The notes: generated by a model not told the origin, from the letters alone. Numbered from the stretch's first letter, positions 26,752 through 36,125 are shown. The stretch: 64,000 nucleotides of DNA from Sulfurimonas sp. HSL1-2 (GCF_039645565.1 NZ_CP147914.1:1919573-1983572); one strand, 5' to 3'. Translations and numbers: made by a program.

Positions 26752-26807
26752 CCTCACCCCCGATGGCAAAGCGCTAAAGCAGCCGCGGCGCCTCAAGGGT
26801 TTGTCGC

Positions 26808-26813
26808 TATAAT
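26808..26813 (+). promoter_or_regulatory. -10 box of waaC, 6 bases before the start codon
   Basis: GCTATAAT-AGCGCC-ATG. The expected +1 is the A of the ATG, and no ribosome site exists, so a leaderless message is likely. Confidence 0.6.
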
Positions 26814-26819
26814 AGCGCC

Positions 26820-27806
26820 ATGAATATAGCGCGCATCGCCATCGTCCGCCTCAGTGCCCTGGGTGACATCATCAACAGTGCCGTCGTCCTGCAGTTCATC
26901 CGCCGGCACCATCCCGAAGCCCGCATCGACTGGATCACGGAGGCCCAGTTCACCCCCATGCTGCAGGGGCATCCCGAACTCGCTACCGTCCACGGCATCC
27001 CGCTCAAGCAGCTCAAACGCGAAAAACGCTTCGGCCTGCTGCGCGACACGGTCCGCGATCTGCGCGCCCTCGGCCCCTATGACGTCATTATCGACATGCA
27101 GGGGCTGCTCAAATCGGCCCTCGTCGCCCGCCTGCTCGGCCCGAACGTCCACGGTTTTGATGCCGCATCGGCCCGGGAGGGCGCGGCCGCGCTCTTCTAC
27201 CGCACCAAAAGCCGTATCCCCTACGAGGCCAACATTATCCGCCGCAACTGCGACATCGTCGCGGAGGCGCTCGGTTTCACCGTCAGCGATGCGGAGCTGC
27301 TCGCCAAAGCCCCGGCACTGCCGGTCGGCCCGCGTCCGGGTTTTCTTGACGATGCACCGTACATCGCCGTCGTCGTCGGGGCGTCCTGGCCGTCAAAATG
27401 CTACCCGCCGGCCCAGCTGGCCGCCGTCTGCGATGCCCTTCCCCTGCCCTGCATCCTCGTCTGGGGCTCAGAGGGCGAACACATGGACGCCGAGGAGATC
27501 GCAGCAGAGAGCCCCAACGCCCGTGTCGCCCCGAAAATCGGTCTGCCCGCACTGCGCGACCTCATCGGCCACGCGGCGCTGACCGTCGGCGGGGATACGG
27601 GACCGACGCACCTCGCCTGGGCATTGAACCGTCCCTCCGTCGTCCTCTACGGCCCGACGACCCCCCGGATGATGTTCGAAACACCGCAGAATGTCGCTCT
27701 CGAATCGGACTCCGTCGTCGACATCCTCCGTATCGACAAGACCGACATGAGCATCGGGACGATTCCCCCCGAGTCAGTCATCCAGAAAGCGAAAGAGCTG
27801 CTATGA
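26820..27806 (+). CDS. waaC: Lipopolysaccharide heptosyltransferase I
   Basis: 328 residues. Glycosyltransferase family 9 enzyme that adds the first heptose to Kdo in the LPS inner core, at the inner face of the cytoplasmic membrane. N-terminal pattern IAIVRLSALGDIINSAVVLQ, and a C-terminal donor site with VGGDTGPTHLAWALNRPSVVLYG. Length is normal. No ribosome site. The stop overlaps the next start (ATGA), giving a waaC-lpxL envelope pair. Confidence 0.92.
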   Translation: MNIARIAIVRLSALGDIINSAVVLQFIRRHHPEARIDWITEAQFTPMLQGHPELATVHGIPLKQLKREKRFGLLRDTVRDLRALGPYDVIIDMQGLLKSALVARLLGPNVHGFDAASAREGAAALFYRTKSRIPYEANIIRRNCDIVAEALGFTVSDAELLAKAPALPVGPRPGFLDDAPYIAVVVGASWPSKCYPPAQLAAVCDALPLPCILVWGSEGEHMDAEEIAAESPNARVAPKIGLPALRDLIGHAALTVGGDTGPTHLAWALNRPSVVLYGPTTPRMMFETPQNVALESDSVVDILRIDKTDMSIGTIPPESVIQKAKELL

Positions 27807-28690
27807 TCCTCTACTACCTCTACCGTGCCCTCGAGTCTCTCCTGATGCTCCTGCCCTACCCCCTTCGCAAAGCCTTCTTTACCGGCCTTGCCTCGCTCGC
27901 CTATCTGGTCGACCGTCAGCACCGCGCCGTTATCCGGCGCAACCTTGAAATCGCCTTCGGGGAAACCCTCGACGAAGCCGAGGCGGAAACGATCGCGCGT
28001 TACTGCTACCGCAACCTGCTGCTGAACTTCCTGCAGGTTATTGAAAACCGCCGCATGACCCCGGAGCGGCAGCGCGAACTGGTCACGTTTGCCAACCGCG
28101 ACATCGTCGACCGCGCCCGCGCGGAGGGGCGCCCCGTCATCTTTGTCTCCGGGCATTTCGGCAACTGGGAGCTCGGCGCGACGGCGATCGCATCGCAGAT
28201 CATGCCTACCGTCAGCATCCACAAACAGCTCAACAACCCCTACTTCGACCGCTACCTGCTCGAATCGCGTTCACGCCTGCAAATGCACATGGCGGAGAAA
28301 CACGGTGCCGTGAAACACCTGACCCGGGCGCTGAAAAAAGGGGAGGCGGTCTCGCTGATGATCGACCAGAACATCCGGCCGCGCGAGAGTATCTTTGTCG
28401 ATTTCTTCGGCACGCAGGTCACCCAGACCTCCGCGCCCGCCTTCCTGGCGCGCAAGTACAACGCGGCGGTGATCCCCGTCTTTATCCACACCGACGATGA
28501 AAAACACTATACGGTCCGTTTCGAGGAGGAGGTCCCCGTACCGCATACGGAGAACGCCGAAGAGGATGTCCGCATCGCGACGCAGCGCCAGTCCGATGTG
28601 ATGGAGTGGATTATCCGCGAAGAGCCGAAGTTCTGGTTCTGGTGCCACCGCCGCTGGAAAGGCGGGAGCAAGGGGATCTACGAGGCGTAG
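27803..28690 (+). CDS. lpxL: Lipid A late acyltransferase (LpxL/HtrB family)
   Basis: 295 residues. Adds a secondary acyl chain to Kdo-lipid A. One N-terminal hydrophobic anchor (YRALESLLMLLPYPLR), the catalytic H-x4-E motif in SGHFGNWELGA, and the C-terminal WFWCHRRWKGG typical of the family. Start at 27803 shares ATGA with the waaC stop; a much longer open frame upstream is only the waaC shadow. The same waaC-acyltransferase pairing is known in Campylobacter. Convergent with lgt, 3 bases apart. Confidence 0.92.
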   Translation: MILYYLYRALESLLMLLPYPLRKAFFTGLASLAYLVDRQHRAVIRRNLEIAFGETLDEAEAETIARYCYRNLLLNFLQVIENRRMTPERQRELVTFANRDIVDRARAEGRPVIFVSGHFGNWELGATAIASQIMPTVSIHKQLNNPYFDRYLLESRSRLQMHMAEKHGAVKHLTRALKKGEAVSLMIDQNIRPRESIFVDFFGTQVTQTSAPAFLARKYNAAVIPVFIHTDDEKHYTVRFEEEVPVPHTENAEEDVRIATQRQSDVMEWIIREEPKFWFWCHRRWKGGSKGIYEA

Positions 28691-28693
28691 TCC

Positions 28694-29521
28694 CTAACGG
28701 CCGCGCCGTTTTTTCGCCCCGGCATAAAAGAGCGGCCAGAGCAGAACGGCCGCCGCCATCATCAGCGAACTCAGCAGCTGCCCCATCGTCATCCAGCCGC
28801 AGCAGATAAAGCCCAACTGCGGATCCGGCGCACGCCAGAACTCCGCCGTAAAACGCATCGCACCGTAGGCAAATCCGTACAGCAGGATCAGCTCCCCCCG
28901 GAAACGGCGGTGGTTGCGGTAGAGCCAGATGACGGCGAAGACGACGATCCCTTCCAGTACGGCCTCGTAGAGCTGCGACGGGTGGCGCAAAGCGCCGCCC
29001 ACGTAGATGCCCCAGGGCACATCGGTCACCCGGCCGATAAGCTCCTGGTTAAGAAAGTTGCCGATCCGCCCGAAGACATAGCCGATGGGGACGGCCACCG
29101 CGACGATATCCATCAGCTGGCCGAAATGAATGTGATGGCGCTTGCTGAAGAGGGCCGAAGCGATGAAGAAGCCGATCACCGCCCCGTGGTAGCTCATCCC
29201 TCTGATGCCGACGAATTCACCGTTTTTAAATGGGTTGAAGATCTGCCATGGATGCGTCAGGTAATAGGCCGTGTCGGGATCGTAGAAGAGAATGTATCCC
29301 AGCCGCGCCCCGAGGATGACGCCGATCTCGACCCAGATAAAGTAGTTGTCCAGTGTCAGCGTGTCGACGGGGACCCTGTCACGGCGCACGTACCATTTCG
29401 CCCCGTAGAGTGCGGCGAGGAGTGCCAGCACGTACATCATCCCGTACCAGTGTACCGGCAGGCCGAAAAAGGAAAAGGCGACGGGATTGAAATGTTCGTA
29501 GATGTGGTTCCAGTACTCCAT
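28694..29521 (-). CDS. lgt: Prolipoprotein diacylglyceryl transferase
   Basis: 275 residues, seven membrane helices. Transfers diacylglycerol from phosphatidylglycerol to the lipobox Cys of prolipoproteins, the first maturation step for lipoproteins such as those at 14270 and 43009. The Lgt signature is present as [18 protein letters not shown], and [10 protein letters not shown] carries the conserved His and Gly. The start at 29521 has GAAAGAG upstream. Confidence 0.95.
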   Translation of the reverse strand: MEYWNHIYEHFNPVAFSFFGLPVHWYGMMYVLALLAALYGAKWYVRRDRVPVDTLTLDNYFIWVEIGVILGARLGYILFYDPDTAYYLTHPWQIFNPFKNGEFVGIRGMSYHGAVIGFFIASALFSKRHHIHFGQLMDIVAVAVPIGYVFGRIGNFLNQELIGRVTDVPWGIYVGGALRHPSQLYEAVLEGIVVFAVIWLYRNHRRFRGELILLYGFAYGAMRFTAEFWRAPDPQLGFICCGWMTMGQLLSSLMMAAAVLLWPLFYAGAKKRRGR

Positions 29522-29565
29522 GGCGGCTCTTTCAGTGAATTGGACGCAAGTATAGCCTAGAAAAT

Positions 29566-30144
29566 TTACAGGTAATAACTCAGCGAGGTCTTTCCGAACT
29601 TCTTGCGTTTTTGCAGACTATAAGCGCCGATAGCATCGGGAAGCTCCAGCCCGCTCATGTGCTCTATCGTGATCAGACGGACCGACTCCCGGGGCAGTTT
29701 CGCGATCAGGTTGAGCATCTTGTCGTAGATATCCTCATGCCCCTCCCGGATGGAGAAGGGGGGATCGATGAAGAAGTAGGCCGGTTCGCCGAGCTGCTTA
29801 AGGCGCGCAAGCGTCTGCCCTATCGTCTCAAAGGTGTCGCCGGCGATCACCTCGCAGGCAGAGGGATCGGTCTGGGCGATATTGCCACGTAGCACCTTCA
29901 GGGCCTCACGGTCGCGTTCCATGAAAAGGATGCGTTTCGCCCCCCGGCTCAGTGCCTCGAGCCCGATGGAACCGCTGCCCGAGAAGAGTTCGACGAGAAC
30001 GCTGTCCATGATCTCGAACTGCAGGGTATTGAAGTAGGACTCCAGGACGATCCCCTTCGAGCTGCGCGTCGTCGTTTTGGAGGGCAGTTTCAGCAGTTTC
30101 CCTTTGTATTTCCCTGCCACGATCTTTTTTGTCAGCGGTTTCAT
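29566..30144 (-). CDS. rsmD: 16S rRNA guanine-966 N2 methyltransferase, RsmD family
   Basis: 192 residues. Rossmann methyltransferase with SAM motif [19 protein letters not shown] and catalytic FIDPPFS (DPPF form of the NPPY motif). N-terminal [14 protein letters not shown] matches RsmD, which modifies the 30S subunit. Start overlaps the exonuclease stop (ATGA). Confidence 0.88.
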   Translation of the reverse strand: MKPLTKKIVAGKYKGKLLKLPSKTTTRSSKGIVLESYFNTLQFEIMDSVLVELFSGSGSIGLEALSRGAKRILFMERDREALKVLRGNIAQTDPSACEVIAGDTFETIGQTLARLKQLGEPAYFFIDPPFSIREGHEDIYDKMLNLIAKLPRESVRLITIEHMSGLELPDAIGAYSLQKRKKFGKTSLSYYL

Positions 30145-30863
30145 CCTCGCACCTCGTTCATGTAATATTCAATGCTGTAGCGCAGATCTTCGTCAAGATC
30201 GCTCAGGCTGCGGAGCATCCACTCCAGGTAGGCCGGGTCGCGGCGGGCGATGTCCTCGATGAACTTGCCCCCGTACTTGCCGAAAGTAAGCTTGTGGACC
30301 AGCGCCTGCTCCGTCGTCAGCGTCATCAGCCGCTCGCGGTCGGCCATCGCTTCGAGGTAGCGGTGCAGCAGCATCGTGTGCAGGGCATCGCTCAGCGCAT
30401 GATGGGCACAGAGCGGGATGCCAAGCTCGTCGGCAAGGGCGTGTTCACTTTGGTAAAGCCGCAGTTCGTAGCGCAGGTACTGCAACGAGAAGTGGGCGAT
30501 CTCGCTGCCGAGCAGGTGCTTGACGCATTTGAGCGTGTCAATCATCCCGCCCTGCCAGGTAATCCCCTCTTTGGCAAGCATGTCCAGGTCAAACGCCAGG
30601 TTGTGGCCGACGAGGAGCGTCTCGGGGGTATTGAGCGCTTCAAGCCGTTTTGCCGCCGCCGTCGCATCGAACTCCGGCGCGTCGGCGAGCATCTCGTTGG
30701 TCAGGTGGTGGACCGCCATCGCCTCCGGGGGCACCTTTTTCGGGGGCCGTACAAGGTCGTAGAGCGTCTCGTACCTGCCCCCCTCCTCAAGGATCATCCC
30801 CACCGAACAGATGCGGTCTTTTTTTTCGACACCGGTCGTCTCCACGTCAAGGTAACAGAGCAT
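30141..30863 (-). CDS. DEDDh 3'-5' exonuclease (DNA polymerase III epsilon-like)
   Basis: 240 residues. Exonuclease fold with motif I Y-L-D6-V-E8-T-T-G, motif II GHNLAFDLDML, and motif III with catalytic His in HHALSDALH. Such stand-alone domains proofread or trim DNA or RNA. No BRCT or helicase domain is attached. The start at 30863 overlaps the upstream stop by one base (TGATG); a TTG one codon earlier is possible. Part of a three-gene unit with rsmD and a gene of unknown function. Confidence 0.85.
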   Translation of the reverse strand: MLCYLDVETTGVEKKDRICSVGMILEEGGRYETLYDLVRPPKKVPPEAMAVHHLTNEMLADAPEFDATAAAKRLEALNTPETLLVGHNLAFDLDMLAKEGITWQGGMIDTLKCVKHLLGSEIAHFSLQYLRYELRLYQSEHALADELGIPLCAHHALSDALHTMLLHRYLEAMADRERLMTLTTEQALVHKLTFGKYGGKFIEDIARRDPAYLEWMLRSLSDLDEDLRYSIEYYMNEVRG

Positions 30864-31279
30864 CAAAACCGTTGCAGGAGGGTGTGGTAGTGTTCAAGGG
30901 TCCGGAAACTCTTCTCGAAGCGCCAGCGCAGCACGAAAGCGACGACGGCATCACGCAGGGAGGGTTCGAGCTTTTCGGCACGTCCGAAATAGGCGAGCGA
31001 ACTGTTCTTGTTCCTGACTTTCGCCTCACGGTCGTAGGTGATGGCGATAATCTGGACGTATTTGCCCTCGTGCGGATGCCCCAACGTATCGTCGGCAAGG
31101 GAGATCCCGGCAAGATTCATCGCCTTGAATTCGAAAAGATCCGCGAATTCGGGTACCTTTTCGTCAACGCCGAGGTCATGGTAGAGGGATTCGAGCGCGG
31201 CCATGTTCTCCTTGCGCGCGACTTCGTAGCTGGAAATCTTGGCTGTCAGGTTTTTCAGACGATCGAGTGCCGTTGACAC
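30863..31279 (-). CDS. Conserved-looking protein of unknown function, 138 aa
   Basis: Starts with GTG (MSTALDRLKNLTAKISSYEV) behind a strong GGAAAGGAGCGGGGC site. Soluble, no signal peptide, no Cys. N-terminal helical region with coiled-coil character (residues 1-60), then a mixed region (GKYVQIIAITYDREAKV) and a basic helical C-terminus (ALRDAVVAFVLRWRFEKS-like). No domain recognised. First gene of the exonuclease-rsmD unit, so a nucleic-acid role is possible but only by context. Confidence 0.65.
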   Translation of the reverse strand: MSTALDRLKNLTAKISSYEVARKENMAALESLYHDLGVDEKVPEFADLFEFKAMNLAGISLADDTLGHPHEGKYVQIIAITYDREAKVRNKNSSLAYFGRAEKLEPSLRDAVVAFVLRWRFEKSFRTLEHYHTLLQRF

Positions 31280-31373
31280 GCCCCGCTCCTTTCCGCTGTC
31301 CCGGCCCTGTCAATCCAAGCTACCGGCAAACGCATTATCATAGCAGTTTAACCAACCGTGCTTTATAATCAGC

Positions 31374-31379
31374 AAAAAC
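31374..31379 (+). promoter_or_regulatory. -10 box of murA
   Basis: TATAAT in GCTTTATAATCAGC, about 27 bases before the murA ATG, giving a leader of about 20 bases that contains the GTGAGGTGAT ribosome site. Confidence 0.5.
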
Positions 31380-31406
31380 TTTGGCGCGATGCGCCTGTGA
31401 GGTGAT

Positions 31407-32669
31407 ATGGATTATTTCAAGATCAACGGACCAAAAACCCTGAACGGCTCTGTTGCCGTCTCCGGCGCCAAGAATGCCGCCCTGCCGCTGATCGCCATGA
31501 CGATCCTTGCCAAGAACCCTGTCACGATCACGAACCTGCCCCACGTCGTCGACATCAAGACCCTGCTGAAACTGCTGACGAACCTCGGCGCGGCATTTGA
31601 ACTCGACGGCAACCGCGTCACCATCGACACCCGCCCGGTCAACCACACGATGGCAACCTACGACATCGTCAAGACCATGCGGGCATCCATCCTCGTCCTG
31701 GGTCCGCTGCTCGCACGTTTCGGCCACTGCGAGGTCTCTCTGCCGGGCGGCTGTGCCATCGGGCAGCGCCCGATCGACCTCCATCTCAAGGCACTTGAAC
31801 ACATGGGCGCGGAGATCACCATCCACGCCGGTTACGTCCGCGCCGAAGCACCCAACGGCCTCAAAGGGGCCCATATCCTCTTCGACAAGATCACCGTTAC
31901 CGGCACGGCCAATGTCGTGATGGCCGCGGCGCTGGCAAAAGGGAAAACGACAATCACGAACGCCGCGCGCGAACCCGAAGTCGTCCAGCTCTGCGAACTC
32001 CTCCGCGATGCCGGGGTGGCGATCAGGGGAGTCGGCAGCTCCGAACTCGTCATCGAAGGCACCGGGGGTGAGCTCGTCGATATTGCCTCCTTCGCCGTCA
32101 TCCCCGACCGGATCGAAGCGGGCACCTACCTCTGTGCCGCGGCCATTTCGCGCTCGCCGCTGACCCTGACCAACGTCCGCCCCGACCACCTCGAAGCGGT
32201 CCTGGGCAAACTCGAAGAGATGGGCGTAGGGATCGAAACGACGGAGAACACGATCACCGTCCACCCCGTCCAGTCCCTTAAACCTGTTGACATCACGACC
32301 ATGGAGTACCCGGCTTTCCCGACGGATATGCAGGCGCAGTTCCTTGCCCTCTGTACCCAGGCGGAAGGGACCTCAACCGTCGAAGAGCGCCTCTTCGAAA
32401 ACCGCTTTATGCACGTCAGCGAACTGCAGCGCCTCGGCGCCGACATCACCCTGAAGGGCAATACCGCCACCGTCAAAGGTCCCTCCCCCCTCTTCGGGGC
32501 GGACGTCATGGCCACAGACCTGCGGGCCTCAAGCGCCCTCGTACTGGCGGCACTCGTCGCCGAAGGGGAGACGAACATCCACCGTATCTACCACCTCGAC
32601 CGCGGCTATGAGGCGCTCGAAGAGAAATTCAGTCTGATCGGTGCGGACATCGCCCGCCTGAAAGAGTAA
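31407..32669 (+). CDS. murA: UDP-N-acetylglucosamine 1-carboxyvinyltransferase
   Basis: 420 residues. First committed step of peptidoglycan synthesis, enolpyruvyl transfer from PEP to UDP-GlcNAc. K22-N23 ([10 protein letters not shown]) and catalytic Cys116 in [12 protein letters not shown] are present, so the enzyme should be sensitive to fosfomycin as most MurA are. Two EPSP-synthase-type domains, normal length. Single gene, convergent with hspR. Confidence 0.96.
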   Translation: MDYFKINGPKTLNGSVAVSGAKNAALPLIAMTILAKNPVTITNLPHVVDIKTLLKLLTNLGAAFELDGNRVTIDTRPVNHTMATYDIVKTMRASILVLGPLLARFGHCEVSLPGGCAIGQRPIDLHLKALEHMGAEITIHAGYVRAEAPNGLKGAHILFDKITVTGTANVVMAAALAKGKTTITNAAREPEVVQLCELLRDAGVAIRGVGSSELVIEGTGGELVDIASFAVIPDRIEAGTYLCAAAISRSPLTLTNVRPDHLEAVLGKLEEMGVGIETTENTITVHPVQSLKPVDITTMEYPAFPTDMQAQFLALCTQAEGTSTVEERLFENRFMHVSELQRLGADITLKGNTATVKGPSPLFGADVMATDLRASSALVLAALVAEGETNIHRIYHLDRGYEALEEKFSLIGADIARLKE

Positions 32670-32691
32670 GTCGGGAAGAAAAAGGAAGGGA

Positions 32692-33069
32692 TCACTTCTC
32701 TTCGAAGATGATCATTTCGTAGATGCTTTTTTTCGTGACCAGCGCCTTCTCGGGCGGTACGCTGGTACTCTGTCTCGCCCTGGCCAGCTGATGGCGCAGC
32801 TCGGCGATCTCCTGCTCCATCGTATCGATCTGTTCCTTGAGGCGCAGCGCCACGTCGACCCCGGCGAGGTTGACGCCCATCTCACGGGTGAGGCGGAGGA
32901 TCAGCTTGATGCGGTCGATGTCGCGCTGGGAGTAGAGACGAATCCGGCCGTCCGAACGCGAAGGGGTGATAAGGTTCTCGCGTTCATACTGGCGCAGGGT
33001 CTGCGGATGGATGTCGAGGATCTTCGACACGATGCTGATCAGGTAGACCGGTTCGTCGTAGGTGTGCAT
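32692..33069 (-). CDS. hspR: MerR-family heat-shock repressor HspR
   Basis: 125 residues. MerR winged helix-turn-helix at 9-75 (ISIVSKILDIHPQTLRQYER with LITPSRSDGRIRLYSQRDID), then a coiled coil (about 80-105) for dimerisation. HspR represses chaperone genes by binding HAIR palindromes and is titrated by DnaK on heat shock. It follows cbpA by 3 bases with its own AAGGAGTAAGCC site. A near-consensus HAIR element lies upstream of cbpA (34031-34051), so the pair is probably autoregulated. Confidence 0.92.
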   Translation of the reverse strand: MHTYDEPVYLISIVSKILDIHPQTLRQYERENLITPSRSDGRIRLYSQRDIDRIKLILRLTREMGVNLAGVDVALRLKEQIDTMEQEIAELRHQLARARQSTSVPPEKALVTKKSIYEMIIFEEK

Positions 33070-33072
33070 GGC

Positions 33073-33978
33073 TTACTCCTTCGGTAATTGCGCTTTCATC
33101 GCCTCGACCAGGGAGGGTTCGAGGCCGTCCACATTCGGCAGGATGATGTTCGCAACGAGGTAGAGATCCCCGCGCACATTGCTTTTGCGGTTCATGACCC
33201 CCATCTCTTTTACCCGAAAACGCTGGCCGTTTTTCGTATTCTGCGGCACCTTGAGGGTGATCTCCTTCTCCAGCGTCTTGACGGTCACCTTGTCGCCGAA
33301 AAGCGCCGCGTAGAGCGGCACGTCAAAAGTTTTGATCAACGTATCGCCGTCACGCTCGTACTCCGGGGTGGATGCGATGTTGATCTTGAGGTAGAGGTCG
33401 CCGACGCTGCCTCCCTGCTTGCGCCCTTTGCCACGGACGCGGAGTTTCTCGCCCGACTTGATCCCCGCCGGGATCTTGATGTCGAAACTCTCCCCCTCTA
33501 CGTTTACCTGGTGCTTGCCGCCGAGGATGGCCGTCTGGAACGGGACGGTGATGGAGCTCTCCAGGTCGAGATTGACCGGCTGCTGGTAACCGCCGCCCCC
33601 GAAACCGCCAAAGCCTCCAAAGCCGCCACCCCCGCCGAAACCGCCTGCACCGCCGCCGAAGCCTCCAAAACCGCCCCCGCCGCCGAACATCTGGCGCAGG
33701 ATTTCATCGAGGTCGACGTTGCCGCCCTGCGAACGCGCGAAATCCTGGAAATTCTGACCGCCGAACATCTGGTCTCCGAAACGGTCGTACTGTGCTTTTT
33801 TCTCTTTATCGCTCAGAACCTCGTACGCGGCATTGATCTCTTTGAACTTCTCCTCCGCTTCGGGAGACTTGTTCACATCCGGATGGTACTGGCGCGCCAT
33901 TTTCCGGTAGGCTTTTTTGATTTCCGATTCGGTCGCGTTTTCATTGACGCCAAGGGTTTCATAAAGGCTTTTACTCAT
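33073..33978 (-). CDS. cbpA: DnaJ-family co-chaperone, CbpA type
   Basis: 301 residues. J domain with HPD at 32-34 ([10 protein letters not shown]), a Gly/Phe-rich linker (about 98-131, built from GGFGG units), then the two C-terminal peptide-binding beta domains. The CxxCxGxG zinc fingers of classic DnaJ are absent, which makes it a CbpA-type (class B) protein. Stimulates DnaK ATPase. First gene of the cbpA-hspR unit, under an HspR-type operator. Confidence 0.92.
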   Translation of the reverse strand: MSKSLYETLGVNENATESEIKKAYRKMARQYHPDVNKSPEAEEKFKEINAAYEVLSDKEKKAQYDRFGDQMFGGQNFQDFARSQGGNVDLDEILRQMFGGGGGFGGFGGGAGGFGGGGGFGGFGGFGGGGYQQPVNLDLESSITVPFQTAILGGKHQVNVEGESFDIKIPAGIKSGEKLRVRGKGRKQGGSVGDLYLKINIASTPEYERDGDTLIKTFDVPLYAALFGDKVTVKTLEKEITLKVPQNTKNGQRFRVKEMGVMNRKSNVRGDLYLVANIILPNVDGLEPSLVEAMKAQLPKE

Positions 33979-34016
33979 AGACAGTTACCTAATACTATAT
34001 TTTCTTTTTAAGAGGG

Positions 34017-34046
34017 AGTATAGCATATAAGTTGAGTCGAAGTCAA
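34017..34046 (-). promoter_or_regulatory. cbpA-hspR promoter
   Basis: TTGACT (34041-34046) and TATACT (34017-34022) on the minus strand with an 18-base spacer. The -35 lies inside the HAIR element. The predicted start is near 34010, about 30 bases before the cbpA ATG. Confidence 0.6.
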
Positions 34047-34051
34047 TCAAG
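34031..34051 (-). promoter_or_regulatory. HAIR-like operator for HspR
   Basis: Minus strand reads CTTGATT-N7-ACTCAAC against the HAIR consensus CTTGAGT-N7-ACTCAAG, 12 of 14 positions matching with the right spacing. It overlaps the -35 of the cbpA promoter, the expected position for repression. Confidence 0.8.
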
Positions 34052-34093
34052 GTTGTTTTTTTGCACTTTATGAAACTTTTAAGTTTACGGTAG

Positions 34094-34099
34094 TATAAT
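34094..34099 (+). promoter_or_regulatory. -10 box of tRNA-Pro
   Basis: TATAAT ends 9 bases before the tRNA 5' end, so the transcript begins almost at the mature end. No -35 at usual spacing. Confidence 0.5.
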
Positions 34100-34108
34100 T
34101 TCGGCCCT

Positions 34109-34185
34109 CGGGGTGTGGCGCAGACTGGTAGCGTGCTTCGTTCGGGACGAAGAGGCCGCAGGTTCGAATCCTGTCACCCCGACCA
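34109..34185 (+). tRNA. tRNA-Pro, anticodon CGG
   Basis: 77 bases with encoded CCA. Acceptor stem CGGGGTG/CACCCCG is 7 perfect pairs; D stem GCGC/GCGT; anticodon stem CTTCG/CGAAG around the loop TTCGGGA, which gives anticodon CGG with G37; T arm GCAGG-TTCGAAT-CCTGT. It reads CCG, a common Pro codon in a GC-rich genome. No tRNA neighbours; it stands alone between cbpA and purH. Confidence 0.95.
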
Positions 34186-34385
34186 TCGAGAGACTTTCTT
34201 CCTACAACATTTCCAAAAAAATTCCATCAAAACAACACCAATAAATCAAGCGTTTTTACGTACTCAATACAACGTATAACACTCCACCCTCTTGTCAATT
34301 CGGATACGGTCATCAGCGTGTCAGCCGGAATACAGCGGCATGGCATGTCCCGAAAGCGGCAGCCCTTTATCCTTTTTTCTTCCCG

Positions 34386-34425
34386 GTTCCCCTTCTTTTT
34401 TGGATAAGCAAAAAAGAAGGGGAAC
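34386..34425. repeat. Perfect 16-bp inverted repeat, 8-base loop
   Basis: GTTCCCCTTCTTTTTT, loop GGATAAGC, then the exact complement ending GGGGAAC. Purine strand and pyrimidine strand are segregated. It could act as a bidirectional terminator, since T or A tracts form part of the stem, or be a remnant of a small mobile repeat. Confidence 0.7.
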
Positions 34426-34479
34426 AAAAATATCTGCCTAAATAAATGCGTTACGTGTAAAGTATAGAAAGTAATATAT

Positions 34480-34493
34480 GCGGCCGGAGCCGC
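34480..34493 (-). terminator. Hairpin with UNCG-type loop after purH
   Basis: Minus-strand GCGGC-TCCG-GCCGC lies 8 bases after the purH stop, followed by ATATATTACTTTC rather than a clean T run. Same C(UCCG)G loop as at 1622-1637. Confidence 0.45.
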
Positions 34494-34500
34494 AGAGGGT

Positions 34501-36036
34501 TTAGTGGAGGAAGTGGCGTACGCCCGTGAAGTAGAGCGCCATTCCGTATTCGTCTGCCGCGGCGATGACTTCGTCGTCGCGGATGGAGCCGCCCGGTTCG
34601 ATAACCGTCTTGACCCCCGCGGCCGCTGCCGCGTCGATGGAGTCGCGGAACGGGAAGAAGGCTTCGGATGCCAGCGCGGCACCGGCAACGTCCAGCCCCA
34701 TTGCCTCGGCTTTTTTCAGTGCACACTGCGACGCATCGACGCGAGACGTCATCCCCATGCCGACGGCGACCATTGCCGCGTCTTTGACGTAGACGACACA
34801 GTTCGACTTGGTCAGCGAAGCGACTTTCCACGCGATCTCCGCATCTTTCATCGCCGCGGCATCCGCGCTCAGCTTGCTTTTAAGCTCGGCATTCTTGATC
34901 TCGTCGTCGGCCACCTTGTCGGCATCCTGGAAGACGAAGCCGCCGTCAATGTGTTTGAAGTCGCTCGCGTCATTCGCGAGGAGGATCTTGTCGCTGCCGT
35001 ATTCGAAGAGCTTGATGCGCTTCTTCGCTTCGAACACCGCCTGCGCTTCCGGCGTGATACGGCCGGCGATGATCACTTCGAGGAAGATCTCGTTCATCTT
35101 CTCCGCCAGCGCCTTGTCGACGACACCGTTGACGGCGACAACGCCGCCGAAGGCGGAAACCGGGTCGCACTTGAGCGCTTCGGTATAGGCGTCAAGCAGG
35201 CTGTCGCGGATGGCAAAGCCGCACGGGTTGCCGTGCTTGACGATACAGACGGCATTTTCGTCGCCGAACGCCGCCGCGATCTTGACCGCTCCGCTGATAT
35301 CGGTGAGGTTGTTAAAGCTCGCTTCGCCTTTGAGGGTCGTGAAGTGTTTGCTGAAGTGGTCTTCGAACTCGTACAGCGCCCCTTTCTGGTGCGGGTTCTC
35401 GCCGTAACGCGTGTTCATCACTTTCTGGCCGACGACGAACTGCTTCGCGCCCATACCGTCGTTGAAACGCTTGTTCATATAGTTGGCGATCATGCTGTCG
35501 TAGGCCGCCGTGTGCTCATAGGCCTTGATCATCAGGCTGCGGCGGAATTCGACGCTGTTCTCGTCGTTCTCGATGGCACCCAGGACCAGTGAGTAGTCGG
35601 AGGGATCGGTGACGATCATGACGCTGTCAAAGTTTTTCGCGGCGGAGCGGACCATCGCCGGCCCCCCGATATCGATGTTCTCGATGATCTCCTCGAAATC
35701 GTCCGTACGCTCGATGGTCGCCTTGAAAGGGTAGAGGTTGACACAGACGAGGTCGATAGGCTCGACGCCCAGCTCCGCAGCCTGGTCCAGGTGCGACTGC
35801 TTGTCGCGGCGGTGCAGGATGCCGCCGTGGATATAGGGGTTGAGGGTTTTAACGCGCCCCTCGAAACATTCGGGGAACTTGGTGACCTCATCAATCTCGA
35901 TCGCCGCGATACCGGCCTCTTTCAGCATTTTGAACGTGCCGCCCGTCGAGATGATCTCGTAGCCGTGCTTCACCAGTGACGCCGCGAATTCAACGATATT
36001 GCTCTTATCGCTGACGCTCAGCAGTGCTCTTTTCAT
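34501..36036 (-). CDS. purH: Bifunctional AICAR transformylase/IMP cyclohydrolase
   Basis: 511 residues. Last two steps of purine synthesis: formylation of AICAR and ring closure to IMP. N-terminal MGS-type cyclohydrolase domain (1 to about 195, [24 protein letters not shown]), then the transformylase domain with KHGNPCGFA and the C-terminal DAFFPF-like [13 protein letters not shown]. The start at 36036 ([11 protein letters not shown]) matches the family; the 11-codon longer frame has no support. Single gene. Confidence 0.96.
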   Translation of the reverse strand: MKRALLSVSDKSNIVEFAASLVKHGYEIISTGGTFKMLKEAGIAAIEIDEVTKFPECFEGRVKTLNPYIHGGILHRRDKQSHLDQAAELGVEPIDLVCVNLYPFKATIERTDDFEEIIENIDIGGPAMVRSAAKNFDSVMIVTDPSDYSLVLGAIENDENSVEFRRSLMIKAYEHTAAYDSMIANYMNKRFNDGMGAKQFVVGQKVMNTRYGENPHQKGALYEFEDHFSKHFTTLKGEASFNNLTDISGAVKIAAAFGDENAVCIVKHGNPCGFAIRDSLLDAYTEALKCDPVSAFGGVVAVNGVVDKALAEKMNEIFLEVIIAGRITPEAQAVFEAKKRIKLFEYGSDKILLANDASDFKHIDGGFVFQDADKVADDEIKNAELKSKLSADAAAMKDAEIAWKVASLTKSNCVVYVKDAAMVAVGMGMTSRVDASQCALKKAEAMGLDVAGAALASEAFFPFRDSIDAAAAAGVKTVIEPGGSIRDDEVIAAADEYGMALYFTGVRHFLH

Positions 36037-36125
36037 TCCGTTTCGCCTTTTTCCGGGCATACCGCCCATGTATTTCGTTGATGGAATTTTAACAGAGGGG
36101 CGGTTAGGATTGGATCAAACGCGGA

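Larger units (their letters stand above)
34186..34500. other. 315-base gap between tRNA-Pro and purH
   Basis: AT-richer than its surroundings. No frame with a ribosome site was found. It contains a 16-bp perfect inverted repeat (34386-34425) and the hairpin after purH (34480-34493). The region just 3' of a tRNA is a common integration point, but I see no attachment-site repeat of the tRNA end and no integrase. Confidence 0.6.

Noticed and set aside
33580-33690. Short GC-rich tandem repeats that could be read as a DNA repeat array
   Set aside because: They encode the Gly/Phe linker of the CbpA-type protein in frame.
34175-34500. tRNA-associated genomic island
   Set aside because: No repeat of the tRNA 3' end and no integrase; the next gene is the housekeeping purH.
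34227-34688. 153-codon frame overlapping the gap and the end of purH
   Set aside because: Covers the inverted repeat and the purH coding end in another frame, low-complexity start, no ribosome site.
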